Source: Arsenophonus apicola
Lineage (GTDB): Bacteria > Pseudomonadota > Gammaproteobacteria > Enterobacterales > Enterobacteriaceae
Assembly (NCBI RefSeq): GCF_020268605.1
Contig: NZ_CP084222.1
Coordinates: 1,550,001-1,614,000 of the forward strand
Direction: 5' to 3'
DNA: 64,000 nucleotides
The notes under the pieces are model-generated. The model searched no databases. It saw only the letters and a program-made list of their open reading frames with translations, and was not told the DNA's origin. The translations under genes and the position numbers were made by a program. Of the stretch, positions 17,799-27,346 are shown piece after piece; the stretch's first letter is position 1; each line of letters opens with the position of its first letter.

Positions 17799-19211
17799 TT
17801 ATAAGATATGTACAGATGAAGTATTTGTCGTACCACTTGGCACTAATGCACCTGAAACCATAACTACAACATCACCTTTTTCAGCCATATTATTTGTTAA
17901 AGCAACTTGTTTACCAATACGATAGAAATCATCTGTAGAGGCAATTTCTTTAACTAATTGCGGAATAACGCCTTTGACTAATAATAATTGACGGGCAGTC
18001 TCTTCATTGGTTGTTAAAGCAAGGATCGGGGCTGTTGGAAAATATTTGCGTACTGATTTTGCTGATTTACCGCCATAGGTTGCCACGATAATCAATTGCG
18101 AGTTTAACTTTTCCGCCATTTCAACCGCACCGCGGCAAACCGCTTCAGTAATGCGTAATTTTTGGTTTATTTTGCTATCATCAATGCGGCTTGGCATAAC
18201 TCGATCGGTACGATCGCAAATAGTGGCCATAATTTTTACTGCTTCGATCGGATATTTTCCTTTCGCGCTTTCGCCAGATAGCATAACTGCATCTGTACCG
18301 TCCAAGATAGCATTGGCCACATCACCGGCTTCGGCACGAGTAGGGCGAGGGTTTTTGATCATCGAATCTAACATTTGGGTGGCAGTAATGACGATTTTAC
18401 GGGCTGCAACGCATTTTTCGATCATCATTTTTTGGGCAAAGATAACTTCTTCAACTGGGATCTCGACGCCTAGATCACCGCGAGCCACCATGATCCCATC
18501 AGAGGCTTCTAAAATTTCATCGAAATTGTTTAATCCTTCTTGGTTCTCAATTTTAGAAATGATTTGGATATTTTTACCACCATGCTGGGCGAGGTGGGCG
18601 CGGATTTCTTCTACATCAGCGCGTTTACGGATAAAGGAAGCAGCAACAAAATCAACACCTTGCTGGCAACCAAAAATAAGATCTTGTTTATCTTTTTCCG
18701 CTAGTGCGGGTAAACCAATCGATACGCCAGGTAAATTAACGCCTTTATTTTCACCTAAATCGCCATTATTAAGTACTTTACAAATTACATCACTAGCGGT
18801 AACGGATAAAACTTTCATACCAATTAAGCCATCATCAACTAGGATGATATTACCTGGCTTAAGATCACTAGGTAAACCTGCGTAGGTTACAGCGACACGC
18901 TCTTGATTACCTATCACTGTAGTGTCGGTAGTAAAGGTAAAATTTTGTCCAGCGGTTAGCGATACATCCTTGCCATTTTCAAGCCGCATTGTGCGGATCT
19001 CTGGCCCTTTCGTATCTAATAATATGGCGGCCTGATGGTTTTTTTGGCTACAGACGGCACGAAGATTTTTAATGCGTTGACCATGTTCCTCATGATCACC
19101 ATGTGAGAAATTTAGTCGCATAACATTCATGCCAGCATTAAGCAATTGTGACAGTTTTTCTTCAGATTCAGTTTTGGGGCCGATAGTACAAACAATTTTG
19201 GTTTTTTTCAT
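17799..19211 (-). CDS. pykF: Pyruvate kinase I (PykF)
   Basis: Converts phosphoenolpyruvate and ADP to pyruvate and ATP, the last step of glycolysis. It is 470 aa, identical in length to E. coli PykF. The N-terminus MKKTKIVCTIGPKTESEE, the substrate motif ISKIENQEGLNNFDEI and the metal/phosphate motif MVARGDLGVEIP are intact. The C-terminal regulatory domain ends SGTTNTSSVHIL. Its position next to lpp is as in E. coli. Confidence 0.97.
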   Translation of the reverse strand: MKKTKIVCTIGPKTESEEKLSQLLNAGMNVMRLNFSHGDHEEHGQRIKNLRAVCSQKNHQAAILLDTKGPEIRTMRLENGKDVSLTAGQNFTFTTDTTVIGNQERVAVTYAGLPSDLKPGNIILVDDGLIGMKVLSVTASDVICKVLNNGDLGENKGVNLPGVSIGLPALAEKDKQDLIFGCQQGVDFVAASFIRKRADVEEIRAHLAQHGGKNIQIISKIENQEGLNNFDEILEASDGIMVARGDLGVEIPVEEVIFAQKMMIEKCVAARKIVITATQMLDSMIKNPRPTRAEAGDVANAILDGTDAVMLSGESAKGKYPIEAVKIMATICDRTDRVMPSRIDDSKINQKLRITEAVCRGAVEMAEKLNSQLIIVATYGGKSAKSVRKYFPTAPILALTTNEETARQLLLVKGVIPQLVKEIASTDDFYRIGKQVALTNNMAEKGDVVVMVSGALVPSGTTNTSSVHIL

Positions 19212-19705
19212 GACAATTAATCTACAGGTTTTATAGCAGTATTTTATGAATTAATTGCGGTGTTTATATCAGTTTTTTGTTTTGATATAGGTTATACGCC
19301 GTAACAAATAGCTAAAAATCCACTGGTATTTAATAAAGATAAAGCAAGTGGCACAAGTATAAATATCATGCGTTATTATTGCAACTGGCCGCTTATTTAT
19401 CAGATGCATCATTGAATAATATATAACGTATAATGATATTGTAGTTAGCGTTATTCATGCCATCAACGGAAAAACTATATAAACATAAGCCAATTGCCAG
19501 GATATTTGCTAGAAAATAATAGCGCCGATAAATTTTATCTGAAATGATAAAATTTGACTGAAAATATTCAGCAAAACTAACTGTTTATTTATATACTCGA
19601 TAGGGAATAATGTTATTTAACCTTAAATAAAATTGAATATTTGATATTTAATTCTATTAAATTGTGTATTGATAAATAATTATAAACGGTTCAAGGAGGA
19701 TATTT
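19212..19705 (+). other. Region upstream of pykF and the orphan gene
   Basis: A 494-base AT-rich divergent region without ORFs that must carry the pykF promoter and that of the orphan gene at 19706. A perfect 10-bp inverted repeat (AAATTTTATC at 19530-19539 and GATAAAATTT at 19546-19555) is about 150 bases before the orphan ATG and could be a regulatory site. Confidence 0.4.
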
Positions 19706-20596
19706 ATGTTTAGACAAGTAATTGATAATCACTCGCATAGCAATATAGCCGCAATTCAGATTAGTCAAGTAGATAATATTACTATTTCTTCATCCCACCC
19801 AATGGGTTCTCAGCTTGCACAGCAAATTCGACATATTAGTAATAATCATGTCCATTGGCAGTCGGCTATGATGAATAATGAAGGGGAATTTAGTATTGCC
19901 CAATCGACTGGTACAAATCGCCTAACGGTAGCAATGCAATGCACTAATATTAGAGCAGCGGATGAACAGCTAGTGCCTAATATGAATTTGAATATGACTG
20001 TAGAGCTTGATCCAGAACCATTACCAGAGACTTTTCTTGATCCTGGCAGAAATATTGCTAATTATAGCGCTTCATCGTTTAGTGAGCCTAATGATGAATT
20101 AGCTGGACTAGAAAGCGTTTCTCGTGAACAATTTCAGGATCTTAGTCAGTATATTAATCAACTAGAGCGTGAGCGAGCCACCCAGCCAGTAGCTGAAGAT
20201 GAACTTTCACCGTTGCATGCTGAAGAAAATGGTTTAAATTCTACTCTCAACGTTGAAGATTTTGATAGATTGCTGGCGCAAAATAGACAAAGGGATTTTT
20301 ATGAAGCAAACATTGATAATATAAGAGCCGCCGAACGTCGAGCTGCTGAAGCTCGACCCGTAGAACGTGAAGAATTTATAACAAATAGGGATCGGGCGCC
20401 AGTGGATGATGAAGTCGAAATGGTAGGATCCGATGTGTTTGGTTTGGAGGAAAGTTTTATTCCCATTGAGGAAGCTCCTAACGGGCGACAGCCATCATCA
20501 GCGGCTGGATTATCAGAAAGGCTAAATCAAAACAGCACTGAAAATATTTCTTCAGTTAGGATGCCAATTGAAGATCATGATCCATCAATTAACTGA
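19706..20596 (+). CDS. Orphan acidic protein, possible secreted effector
   Basis: A 296-aa protein that I do not recognise. It begins with an excellent ribosome site (AAGGAGGATATTT), so it is very likely translated. The first 50 residues are rich in Ser, Asn, Ile and His with no signal peptide or membrane segment. From about residue 100 the chain is acidic and Pro/Ala/Glu rich and probably disordered, with a charged, likely helical stretch around 195-240. It sits between pykF and sodB, a junction between two E. coli-like blocks, with no homologue in the E. coli arrangement. A host-directed or type III-secreted role fits the Ser/Asn-rich start but is speculation. Confidence 0.7.
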   Translation: MFRQVIDNHSHSNIAAIQISQVDNITISSSHPMGSQLAQQIRHISNNHVHWQSAMMNNEGEFSIAQSTGTNRLTVAMQCTNIRAADEQLVPNMNLNMTVELDPEPLPETFLDPGRNIANYSASSFSEPNDELAGLESVSREQFQDLSQYINQLERERATQPVAEDELSPLHAEENGLNSTLNVEDFDRLLAQNRQRDFYEANIDNIRAAERRAAEARPVEREEFITNRDRAPVDDEVEMVGSDVFGLEESFIPIEEAPNGRQPSSAAGLSERLNQNSTENISSVRMPIEDHDPSIN

Positions 20597-20654
20597 AAAA
20601 TAGCCAAATAATTCAAAGGAAAATTAAAAATTGCAATGCCATCAGATTAATACC

Positions 20655-20697
20655 AAATTACACTTAGTTTTATTCATCGTATCCTAGAGTGTAATTT
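20655..20697. terminator. Hairpin after the orphan gene
   Basis: AAATTACACT (20655-20664) and AGTGTAATTT (20688-20697) form a perfect 10-bp stem with a 23-base loop, 59 bases after the orphan stop. No long T-tract follows. It may be a weak terminator or an mRNA-stabilising structure. Confidence 0.4.
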
Positions 20698-20743
20698 AGG
20701 GGTTATTTGAACAAGATTATGGCCTTGTTATTAGTGGAAATAT

Positions 20744-20781
20744 GCCATAACAGCCATAGCTAAGCGTCTGTTATGGCTGTT
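20744..20781. terminator. Bidirectional terminator with two competing stems (orphan gene / sodB)
   Basis: GCCATAACAG (20744-20753) pairs with CTGTTATGGC (20768-20777). Alternatively AACAGCCATA (20749-20758) pairs with TATGGCTGTT (20772-20781). Both stems are perfect 10-mers and mutually exclusive. The site lies between convergent genes, 37 bases beyond the sodB stop. Confidence 0.55.
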
Positions 20782-20818
20782 TAACTGTTTAACGCTTTTT
20801 CACATCAAAGATAATAAA

Positions 20819-21399
20819 TTATTGCAATAAATTTTGTTCAACAAATGGCCAGTTAGCAAGTGACCAAAAATTCGTCAAATATTCTGCTCGTACATTACGA
20901 TAATCAATATAGTAAGCATGTTCCCATATATCGACAGTCAGCAATGGTTTATCATCACCGCTAATTGGCGTTGCGGCATTTGAGGTATTGATGATGGAAA
21001 GCTTCCCGTTTGCCTGTTTGACTAACCACGTCCAGCCTGAACCAAAGTTTTTAATTGCCGCGTCGGTAAACTGCTGCTTAAATTTTCAAAACTATCAAAC
21101 TGTTGATTAATAGCCTCAGCTATTTTACCCGTTGGTTCGCCACCGGCGTTAGGTGCTAAACAATGCCAATAAAAGGTATGATTCCAAACTTGGGCTGCAT
21201 TATTAAAAATCCCTCCTTGCGCGTTTTTTATAATTTCTTCTAATGTTTTCCCCTCGAAGTTAGTGCCTTTAATTAAATTATTTAGATTATTAACATAAGT
21301 GCTATGGTGTTTGCCATAATGGTATTCTATCGTTTCTTGAGAAATATGGGGTTCTAAGGCATTTTTAGCATAAGGTAATGACGGTAATTGGAAAGACAT
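20819..21399 (-). pseudogene. sodB: Iron superoxide dismutase SodB (frameshifted)
   Basis: The N-terminal two thirds (MSFQLPSLPYAKNAL, HYGKHHSTYVNNLN, WNHTFYWHCLAPN) match Fe-SOD and carry the first two metal His ligands. Near 21078-21082 the frame is lost; adding one A restores KQQFTDAAIKNFGSGWTWL. The other frame then continues through DIWEHAYYIDYRN, with the remaining Asp and His ligands, to a stop at 20819. The total of 581 bases is one short of the 582 expected for a 193-aa enzyme. As written, the product loses half its metal site. Either a pseudogene or a one-base sequencing error. Confidence 0.88.
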
Positions 21400-21642
21400 T
21401 GCAGACTCCTTTTTTATTTGTATTGCGCAACCAGTGGTTAAATACAAAATATAACCATATTGAAATTATCATTTTTAAATTGATAACTTACTAATTATAT
21501 TAATCAGTTTTTATTAAATATGATTGGTACATAATAAAGATAGCAGTAAAGGGTTATCAAGTATTGATAGAAAATGGTATTCTTAATCAATGTTAAGTTT
21601 GTGTAGTGCAAAATAATAAATTTAGTTTTTAAGGAAGTGACA

Positions 21643-21990
21643 ATGACGACGATAGAAAAAATTGAACGCCAGATAAATGAAAATCCCATTCTTTTATACA
21701 TGAAAGGTTCACCTAAATTCCCCAGTTGTGGTTTTTCAGCCCAGGCGGTTCAAGCTCTTTCTGCTTGTGGTGAACGTTTTGCTTATGTAGATATTTTGCA
21801 AAATCCCGATATTCGCAGTGAGTTACCTAAATATGCAAACTGGCCAACATTTCCTCAGCTATGGATTGATGGTGAGCTCATTGGAGGTTGTGATATCCTT
21901 ATTGAAATGTATCAGCAGGGTGAATTACAGAAATTAGTCACCGCAACCGCCGATAAATATCGCACGTCAGAACAGCCTGACGCTGAATGA
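21643..21990 (+). CDS. grxD: Monothiol glutaredoxin 4 (GrxD)
   Basis: CGFS-type glutaredoxin, 115 aa as in E. coli, that binds a [2Fe-2S] cluster with glutathione and serves Fe-S trafficking, complementing the suf genes upstream. The motif KGSPKFPSCGFSAQAVQAL holds the active cysteine (C29 in this count), and WPTFPQLWIDGELIGGCDI is the glutathione site. The ATG with AAGGAAG upstream is preferred over the GTG six bases earlier. Confidence 0.96.
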   Translation: MTTIEKIERQINENPILLYMKGSPKFPSCGFSAQAVQALSACGERFAYVDILQNPDIRSELPKYANWPTFPQLWIDGELIGGCDILIEMYQQGELQKLVTATADKYRTSEQPDAE

Positions 21991-22022
21991 TTAAATCATA
22001 TCTATAAAAAACAAATAGCAAG

Positions 22023-22054
22023 AAGGCAGTGAAATTATGCGTTACCACTGCCTT
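22023..22054 (+). terminator. Terminator between convergent grxD and rnt
   Basis: AAGGCAGTG (22023-22031) and CACTGCCTT (22046-22054) form a perfect 9-bp stem, 33 bases after grxD and 7 before the rnt stop. It probably serves both genes. Confidence 0.6.
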
Positions 22055-22060
22055 TGATTA

Positions 22061-22702
22061 TTAATCGGATGTTAGCGGCCAGCCACCTAATTTTTTCCAT
22101 TTATTGACAATTTCACAAAACAATAATGCGGTTCTATCGGTATCGTAAAGTGCGCCATGTGCCTGTTTGCCGTCAAACCGGATCCCGGCGGCATGACAAG
22201 CTTTAGCTAAAATTGTTTGGCCAAAAACCAGCCCACTCAGTGTCGCAGTATCAAAAGTGGCAAAAGGGTGGAACGGATTCCGTTTTAGATTGGCTCGTTG
22301 AGCGGCGGCCATGATAAAACTATGATCAAAATTGGCATTGTGGGCAACTATAATTGCACGATTGCAATCGTTATTTTTAATCCCTTTTCTAACCATCTTA
22401 AAAATGGCATGTAAAGCTGTATATTCATCGACAGCGTTACGCAAAGGATTAGTTGGGTCAATACCCGTAAAAGCGAGTGCAGTTGCTTCTATATTTGCAC
22501 CCACAAAAGGCGCAACATGGAAATGACGTTTTTCATCAATCTCTAACCAACCCTCTTGATCCATTTTTAGTGTCATGGCCGCAACTTCTAATAGGGCGTC
22601 TTGCTGTGCATTAAAGCCACCAGTTTCTACATCGATAACAACAGGATAATACCCTCGAAAACGCTTTGCCAGCGTGTTAACATCATTTTTTTTATTAGAC
22701 AT
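22061..22702 (-). CDS. rnt: Ribonuclease T
   Basis: 3'-5' exoribonuclease that trims tRNA and other stable RNA 3' ends. It is 213 aa, close to the E. coli enzyme. The DEDDh motifs are present: PVVIDVETGGFN (ExoI), AHNANFDHSF (ExoII) and HGALYDTDRTALL (ExoIII). Convergent with grxD and upstream of gloA in the same orientation, as in E. coli. Confidence 0.95.
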   Translation of the reverse strand: MSNKKNDVNTLAKRFRGYYPVVIDVETGGFNAQQDALLEVAAMTLKMDQEGWLEIDEKRHFHVAPFVGANIEATALAFTGIDPTNPLRNAVDEYTALHAIFKMVRKGIKNNDCNRAIIVAHNANFDHSFIMAAAQRANLKRNPFHPFATFDTATLSGLVFGQTILAKACHAAGIRFDGKQAHGALYDTDRTALLFCEIVNKWKKLGGWPLTSD

Positions 22703-22820
22703 GTGTTTAAGACTTTATACTTGGGAATAAAGATATTATGCCAAATTTTGGTTAAAATGCATTAAATTGGCTTAAGTATAGAAAATGTATGGATAGTTGC
22801 TCAATCAATGACGTTCAGGA

Positions 22821-23228
22821 TCAGCTACCTAAAGCATTACTGGCATTTTTATTTTCAATCAGTTCAATTTTATAGCCATCAGGATCTTCCACAAATGCAA
22901 TAATCGTTGAGCCGCCTTTGACTGGCCCAGCTTCACGCGTCACTTTACCGCCTGCTCGACGTATGCTATCACATGTATCTGCAACATTATCAACCCCTAG
23001 TGCAATGTGACCAAAGGCGGTGCCCATCTCGTAATGCTCAACACCCCAATTATAGGTCAATTCGATCACAGCCCCTTTACTTTCATCATCATAACCGACG
23101 AAGGCAAGTGAGTATTTATATTGCGGATTTTCACTTGTGCGTAATAGACGCATACCTAATATTTCAGTATAAAAGTGAATTGAGCGTTGCAGAGAACCAA
23201 CACGTAACATGGTATGAAGTAAGCGCAT
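22821..23228 (-). CDS. gloA: Lactoylglutathione lyase (glyoxalase I)
   Basis: Converts the methylglyoxal-glutathione hemithioacetal to lactoylglutathione. From ATG 23228 it has 135 aa, the E. coli length. With this start the Ni ligands fall at the known positions H5, E56, H74 and E122. GAGG precedes this ATG; a 10-residue longer frame is rejected. Confidence 0.96.
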   Translation of the reverse strand: MRLLHTMLRVGSLQRSIHFYTEILGMRLLRTSENPQYKYSLAFVGYDDESKGAVIELTYNWGVEHYEMGTAFGHIALGVDNVADTCDSIRRAGGKVTREAGPVKGGSTIIAFVEDPDGYKIELIENKNASNALGS

Positions 23229-24108
23229 ACAAGCCTCTTTTCTGAGTTTAAAAACCATTCATTACATATATTAATATAACGTGAACTTTACTATTATTTC
23301 AATTTATATAGTTGGTTGATTAATTAAAATTTACAATATAATTGATTGTATAGCTTTAGTGTTGAACATTGGCTGCTTAAGAATGTCTGTATACTAACTT
23401 TATAATCGCTATTCATTATAACTAATTGCTTATGTCATTATAAGCTATTTATTATCATAATATTGTGAACGGAACAATTACTTTCATTTGTTAATTATGC
23501 ATTGGTAATGCATAACAATTACTTTTTTATTATCACTAACGATTAATGCATTTATTTATTACTTAGCTATATTTTTATATTTAAATTATTTGTTGACTTA
23601 TTTGCTTATTTTATTTGGTATTATTTATTTAAGATATAATATGTTTTTATTAGTTTTTTTTCAACTTTCAGGTAATTTATTAAAAATCAATATAGACTTA
23701 GTATCTAAGTATAGCTGAATAAATGCTTTTAAGAATATTTATAATAACTTGTTTTAAAATGGTTTTTATTTTTTATTGTCTATTTTTTGCAAATTAAAAA
23801 TAATATTAATATAAAAACATATAGAATAGAATTTAGATGAAGGCTATTCTTATAAGGATATTTAACTAATCGCCTTTTATTTTATTTAGTAAATAAGTGG
23901 GTAATGATTAGAACACTAATTAAGTTAATTTAATACACTAATAATGAAATATAAATTTATATATTATTATGCTAAATATAAATTTAATTACTTACTCATT
24001 TCTATACTAACATCTTAGTGAATAGAATTTGATATATATTTCTAGGATATTAATTGGCAATTTAATAATTATAGATATAGATGGTATTCTATTTTTAAGG
24101 AGGAACAA
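23229..24108 (+). other. Long AT-rich gap upstream of slyA
   Basis: About 880 bases with no credible ORF in any frame and no tRNA. The only clear structure is a 9-bp hairpin at 23495-23515 (TTATGCATT, GGT, AATGCATAA) followed eight bases later by a T6 run, so a short plus-strand transcript could end there. In E. coli ydhI and other genes lie here, so the gap may be the eroded remains of lost genes. Confidence 0.45.
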
Positions 24109-24543
24109 TTGGAATCAAAAATAGGAACTGATCTTGCGCGTTTAGTTCGAGTCTGGCGGGCATTGATTGATCATCGTCTGAAACCATTAAAGCTCACCCA
24201 AACTCATTGGGTAACCTTATACAACATTAGCCAGCTACCGCCTGATCAATCACAAATTCAATTGGCCAAAGCAATAGGTATTGAACAGCCATCGCTAGTT
24301 AGAACCCTCGATCAATTAGAAGAAAAAAAATTGATTACACGTCACACCTGTGTCAACGATAGACGAGCAAAAAGAATTAAATTAACAGAAGAATCGATGC
24401 CATTTATTAAACAGGTTGATGATGTAATTGAAAAAACACGAAAGGAGATATTAGGAGGTATTACACATGATGAATTAAATACACTTTATTCATTGATATT
24501 AAAACTCGAGCAAAATATTATTCGGTTACATAATCATTCATAA
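24109..24543 (+). CDS. slyA: MarR-family regulator SlyA
   Basis: Winged-helix transcription factor of 144 aa, the E. coli/Salmonella length, that counters H-NS silencing and controls envelope and virulence genes. Nearly all of the DNA-binding region (LTQTHWVTLYNI, AIGIEQPSLVRTLDQLEEK, CVNDRRAKRIKLT) is identical to E. coli. It begins with TTG behind an AAGGAGGAACA ribosome site; slyA of Salmonella also uses TTG. Convergent with slyB as in E. coli. A candidate regulator of host-interaction genes in this genome. Confidence 0.95.
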   Translation: MESKIGTDLARLVRVWRALIDHRLKPLKLTQTHWVTLYNISQLPPDQSQIQLAKAIGIEQPSLVRTLDQLEEKKLITRHTCVNDRRAKRIKLTEESMPFIKQVDDVIEKTRKEILGGITHDELNTLYSLILKLEQNIIRLHNHS

Positions 24544-24586
24544 TAAATGATAGAATAATAAAAAACAGATAGCATTATAATTTAAT

Positions 24587-24625
24587 GCATACGCGGCTAA
24601 TTATTTAAATTTAGCCGCGGTATGC
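24587..24625. terminator. Bidirectional terminator slyA/slyB
   Basis: GCATACGCGGCTAA (24587-24600) pairs with TTAGCCGCGGTATGC (24611-24625) with one bulged base. This GC-cored stem lies between two convergent genes and should stop transcription from both sides. Confidence 0.8.
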
Positions 24626-24638
24626 TATTTTAGTTGAG

Positions 24639-25106
24639 TTAACGAGGTGAAACAGTAATGCTATTTCCACTTCCTATAATAGATACACGTTGGCCAATAC
24701 GGAAACTGTTTGGATCACCTTTTTGCACCACAGAGATAATGCGTCCATTATCTAGCCTAATTTCCAATTGAACGCCTTTTGTTTTGTTAAGTGCCCCTTG
24801 AACATTTTGACCGGCAACACCGCCTGCGATCGCGCCCGCAGCTGTTGCAAGGGTTTTTCCTGTGCCCCCGCCAACTGTATTACCCAATAGTCCACCAAGA
24901 ACAGCACCACCTAGTGCACCTATGATGTTTTCGTCACCACCAGCCTGAATATTAACCGGGGTTATGCGAGTAACTGTACCATAGGTTACGCTTTGTACTT
25001 GTTTAGCTTGTGAAGCGGTATAAGTGTCCCCAGAAAGACTACCTGTATTTATACAGCCGGATAAAGCTGTAACTGTAAAAATACCGACGAGAACTTGCTT
25101 TAACAT
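24639..25106 (-). CDS. slyB: Outer-membrane lipoprotein SlyB
   Basis: A 155-aa lipoprotein of the Pal/17-kDa antigen family. The lipobox is TALSGC (Cys18). A glycine-zipper segment (residues about 62-103, GGAVLGGLLGNTVGGGTGKT) is the membrane-inserting core. The C-terminal domain (VQLEIRLDNGRIISVVQKGD) is typical. In E. coli slyB belongs to the PhoPQ regulon and protects outer-membrane proteins during stress. Confidence 0.94.
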   Translation of the reverse strand: MLKQVLVGIFTVTALSGCINTGSLSGDTYTASQAKQVQSVTYGTVTRITPVNIQAGGDENIIGALGGAVLGGLLGNTVGGGTGKTLATAAGAIAGGVAGQNVQGALNKTKGVQLEIRLDNGRIISVVQKGDPNSFRIGQRVSIIGSGNSITVSPR

Positions 25107-25429
25107 GATGACTCCTTTTGGAAATCTGATTTACAGTGTAATAATAATCATGAATACACAGACATCATAATTTATTATATATAAACTAACTGGATAATCA
25201 GACAAATAGCAAAATTAATTTACTTTCTACAATCTAAATATAGTCTAAACATTAATAATTTTTCCTTAAAGTAATAAATTCAGTTTAATAAATTTATATT
25301 TAATTAACATATTTTCAAATTATTATTTTTATGTTTTATTTCAATCGGTTAAATAACTAAAAAAAACATGACATTAAGTATATTGAATGACTGAAACGAA
25401 GTATAGAGAAAAATAATCAGAGGACAAAC
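25107..25429. other. slyB-anmK divergent region
   Basis: A 323-base AT-rich divergent promoter region with no ORF. I could not identify specific operators by eye. Confidence 0.4.
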
Positions 25430-26542
25430 ATGAAAGCAGGTCGTTATATAGGCGTTATGTCAGGTACCAGCCTTGATGGAGTTGATGTTGTTTTGGCTGA
25501 GATTGATGACAAAAATGTAGTTCAATTAAGTGCGATTTCATTTCCTTTTCCCACAGAATTAAAAAATCAAGTCTTGTTAATATGTCAAGGTCAAGCGGTC
25601 ACCCTGGCAACAATAGGTGAAATTGATTATCAGCTCGGCACCTTATATGCTGATGCAATCAATAACCTATTGAAACAGCAATCATTACCTGCCACGGAGA
25701 TTACCGCTATAGGGTGTCATGGGCAAACCGTTTGGCATCAACCTACAGGCCAAAGGCCTTTTACTCTGCAATTAGGCGACAATAATAGAATTGTTGCGTT
25801 AACTAACATCACGGTAGTAGGCGATTTTCGCCGTAGAGATATGGCGTATGGTGGGCAAGGAGCACCTTTAGTACCCGCTTTTCATCATAAAGTACTTAGT
25901 CATCCAGATGAGAATCGCATTATTTTAAATATTGGCGGCATCGCTAATCTCACTACTTTATTCGGGAATTCAATAATTAAAGGCTATGATACCGGACCTG
26001 GAAATATGCTGTTGGATATCTGGGCTAATCAACATTTAAATAAACCTTATGATAATAATGGCGATTGGGCGCGAACAGGGCAAGTCAATGCGTCGCTTCT
26101 GGCTGAAATGCTAGCGGATCCCTATTTTAAGCAGCCAGCACCAAAAAGTACCGGCAGAGAATATTTTAATTCTGCTTGGTTACAAAAATAATTAACACCT
26201 TACTCAAATTTATCACCAGAGGATGTACAGGCGACGTTATCACAATTAACCATCCGTTCAATTGTTGAACAAGTTTTACTTTATGACCAGCTAGATTGTT
26301 TATTGGTTTGTGGTGGAGGCGCTAAAAATAGCTACCTTATGGCAGGCTTAAGCGAATTGTTAACCGATATTATGGTAGCACCAACAGATAAATATGGTTT
26401 GAGTGGTGATAATATGGAAGCTTTGGCTTTTGCGTGGTTAGCCGCTCGTACCTTATCGGGTTTGCCAGGCAATTTACCTTCTGTAACTGGTGCTAGTCAG
26501 GAAACAGTATTAGGCGCAATTTATCCGGCCAATGGTGCATAA
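25430..26542 (+). pseudogene. anmK: Anhydro-N-acetylmuramic acid kinase AnmK (in-frame stop)
   Basis: Kinase that recycles anhydro-MurNAc from peptidoglycan turnover. The frame MKAGRYIGVMSGTSLDGVD is open to a TAA at 26189-26191, then continues in the same frame (LTPYSNLSPEDVQATLSQL, then VCGGGAKNSYLMAGL) to YPANGA. Without the stop the product is 370 aa (E. coli 369). The stop falls in the WLxxxL segment after NSAWLQK. It removes the last third, including the GGG motif and part of the nucleotide site, so the enzyme should be inactive unless the stop is read through. Confidence 0.9.
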
Positions 26543-26577
26543 TATGATATCCATCAAAACAAGACAGAGGCAAAAAA

Positions 26578-27231
26578 ATGGCAGAAAAAATGCAGTTGGA
26601 TATTGCTAATTTAAGACGGGAATATACTCAAGGGGGCTTAAGGCGTAAAGATTTAACCGACGAGCCATTGGTTTTATTTGAACGCTGGTTAAAACAGGCT
26701 TATGAAGCAAAATTAGCCGATCCGACTGCCATGTGTGTTGCTACGGTAGATAGTGATGGACAACCCTATCAACGAATTGTATTACTCAAGCATTATGATA
26801 AAAATGGACTCATATTTTATACCAATTTATCTAGTCGCAAGGCACAACATATCGCCCATAACAATAAGGTCAGTTTACTATTTCCTTGGTATCAGTTAGA
26901 GCGACAGGTTTGCTTCCTGGGTAAAGCAGAAAAACTTTCTCCACTTGAAGTAATAAAATATTTTCATAGTCGACCAAAAGATAGTCAAATTGCGGCTTGG
27001 GTTTCACGGCAATCAGCAAAAATTTCCGCTAGAAGTCTATTAGAAAATAAATTTCTTGAATTAAAACAAAAGTTTAAAAATGGTGAAATTCCTTTACCTA
27101 GTTTTTGGGGTGGATATCGAGTCAGATTTGACAGTGTTGAATTTTGGCAAGGTGGCACTAAACGGTTACATGATCGATTTTTATATCAATGGCAACATGA
27201 TCATTGGCAAATTGATCGCTTGGCGCCTTAA
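26578..27231 (+). CDS. pdxH: Pyridoxine/pyridoxamine 5'-phosphate oxidase PdxH
   Basis: FMN enzyme that makes pyridoxal 5'-phosphate. It is 217 aa (E. coli 218). Conserved segments include RRKDLTDEPLVLFERW, RIVLLKHYDKNGLIFYTN (FMN) and the C-terminal FWQGGTKRLHDR and WQIDRLAP. It lies 35 bases after anmK and just ahead of tyrS, the same order as in E. coli. Confidence 0.96.
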   Translation: MAEKMQLDIANLRREYTQGGLRRKDLTDEPLVLFERWLKQAYEAKLADPTAMCVATVDSDGQPYQRIVLLKHYDKNGLIFYTNLSSRKAQHIAHNNKVSLLFPWYQLERQVCFLGKAEKLSPLEVIKYFHSRPKDSQIAAWVSRQSAKISARSLLENKFLELKQKFKNGEIPLPSFWGGYRVRFDSVEFWQGGTKRLHDRFLYQWQHDHWQIDRLAP

Positions 27232-27346
27232 ACGGAAAAATGATTTTTAACTGGCACTTATTTGACTAGCGTTTTATTCTATTGCGCTTATTTATATTAT
27301 ATTTATCCACAAAATCGACGAAATAAAAAAATTGATGGAGTTATTG

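Noticed and set aside
18151..18885. Plus-strand 244-aa ORF inside pykF
   Set aside because: It is a shadow frame antisense to a highly conserved enzyme gene.
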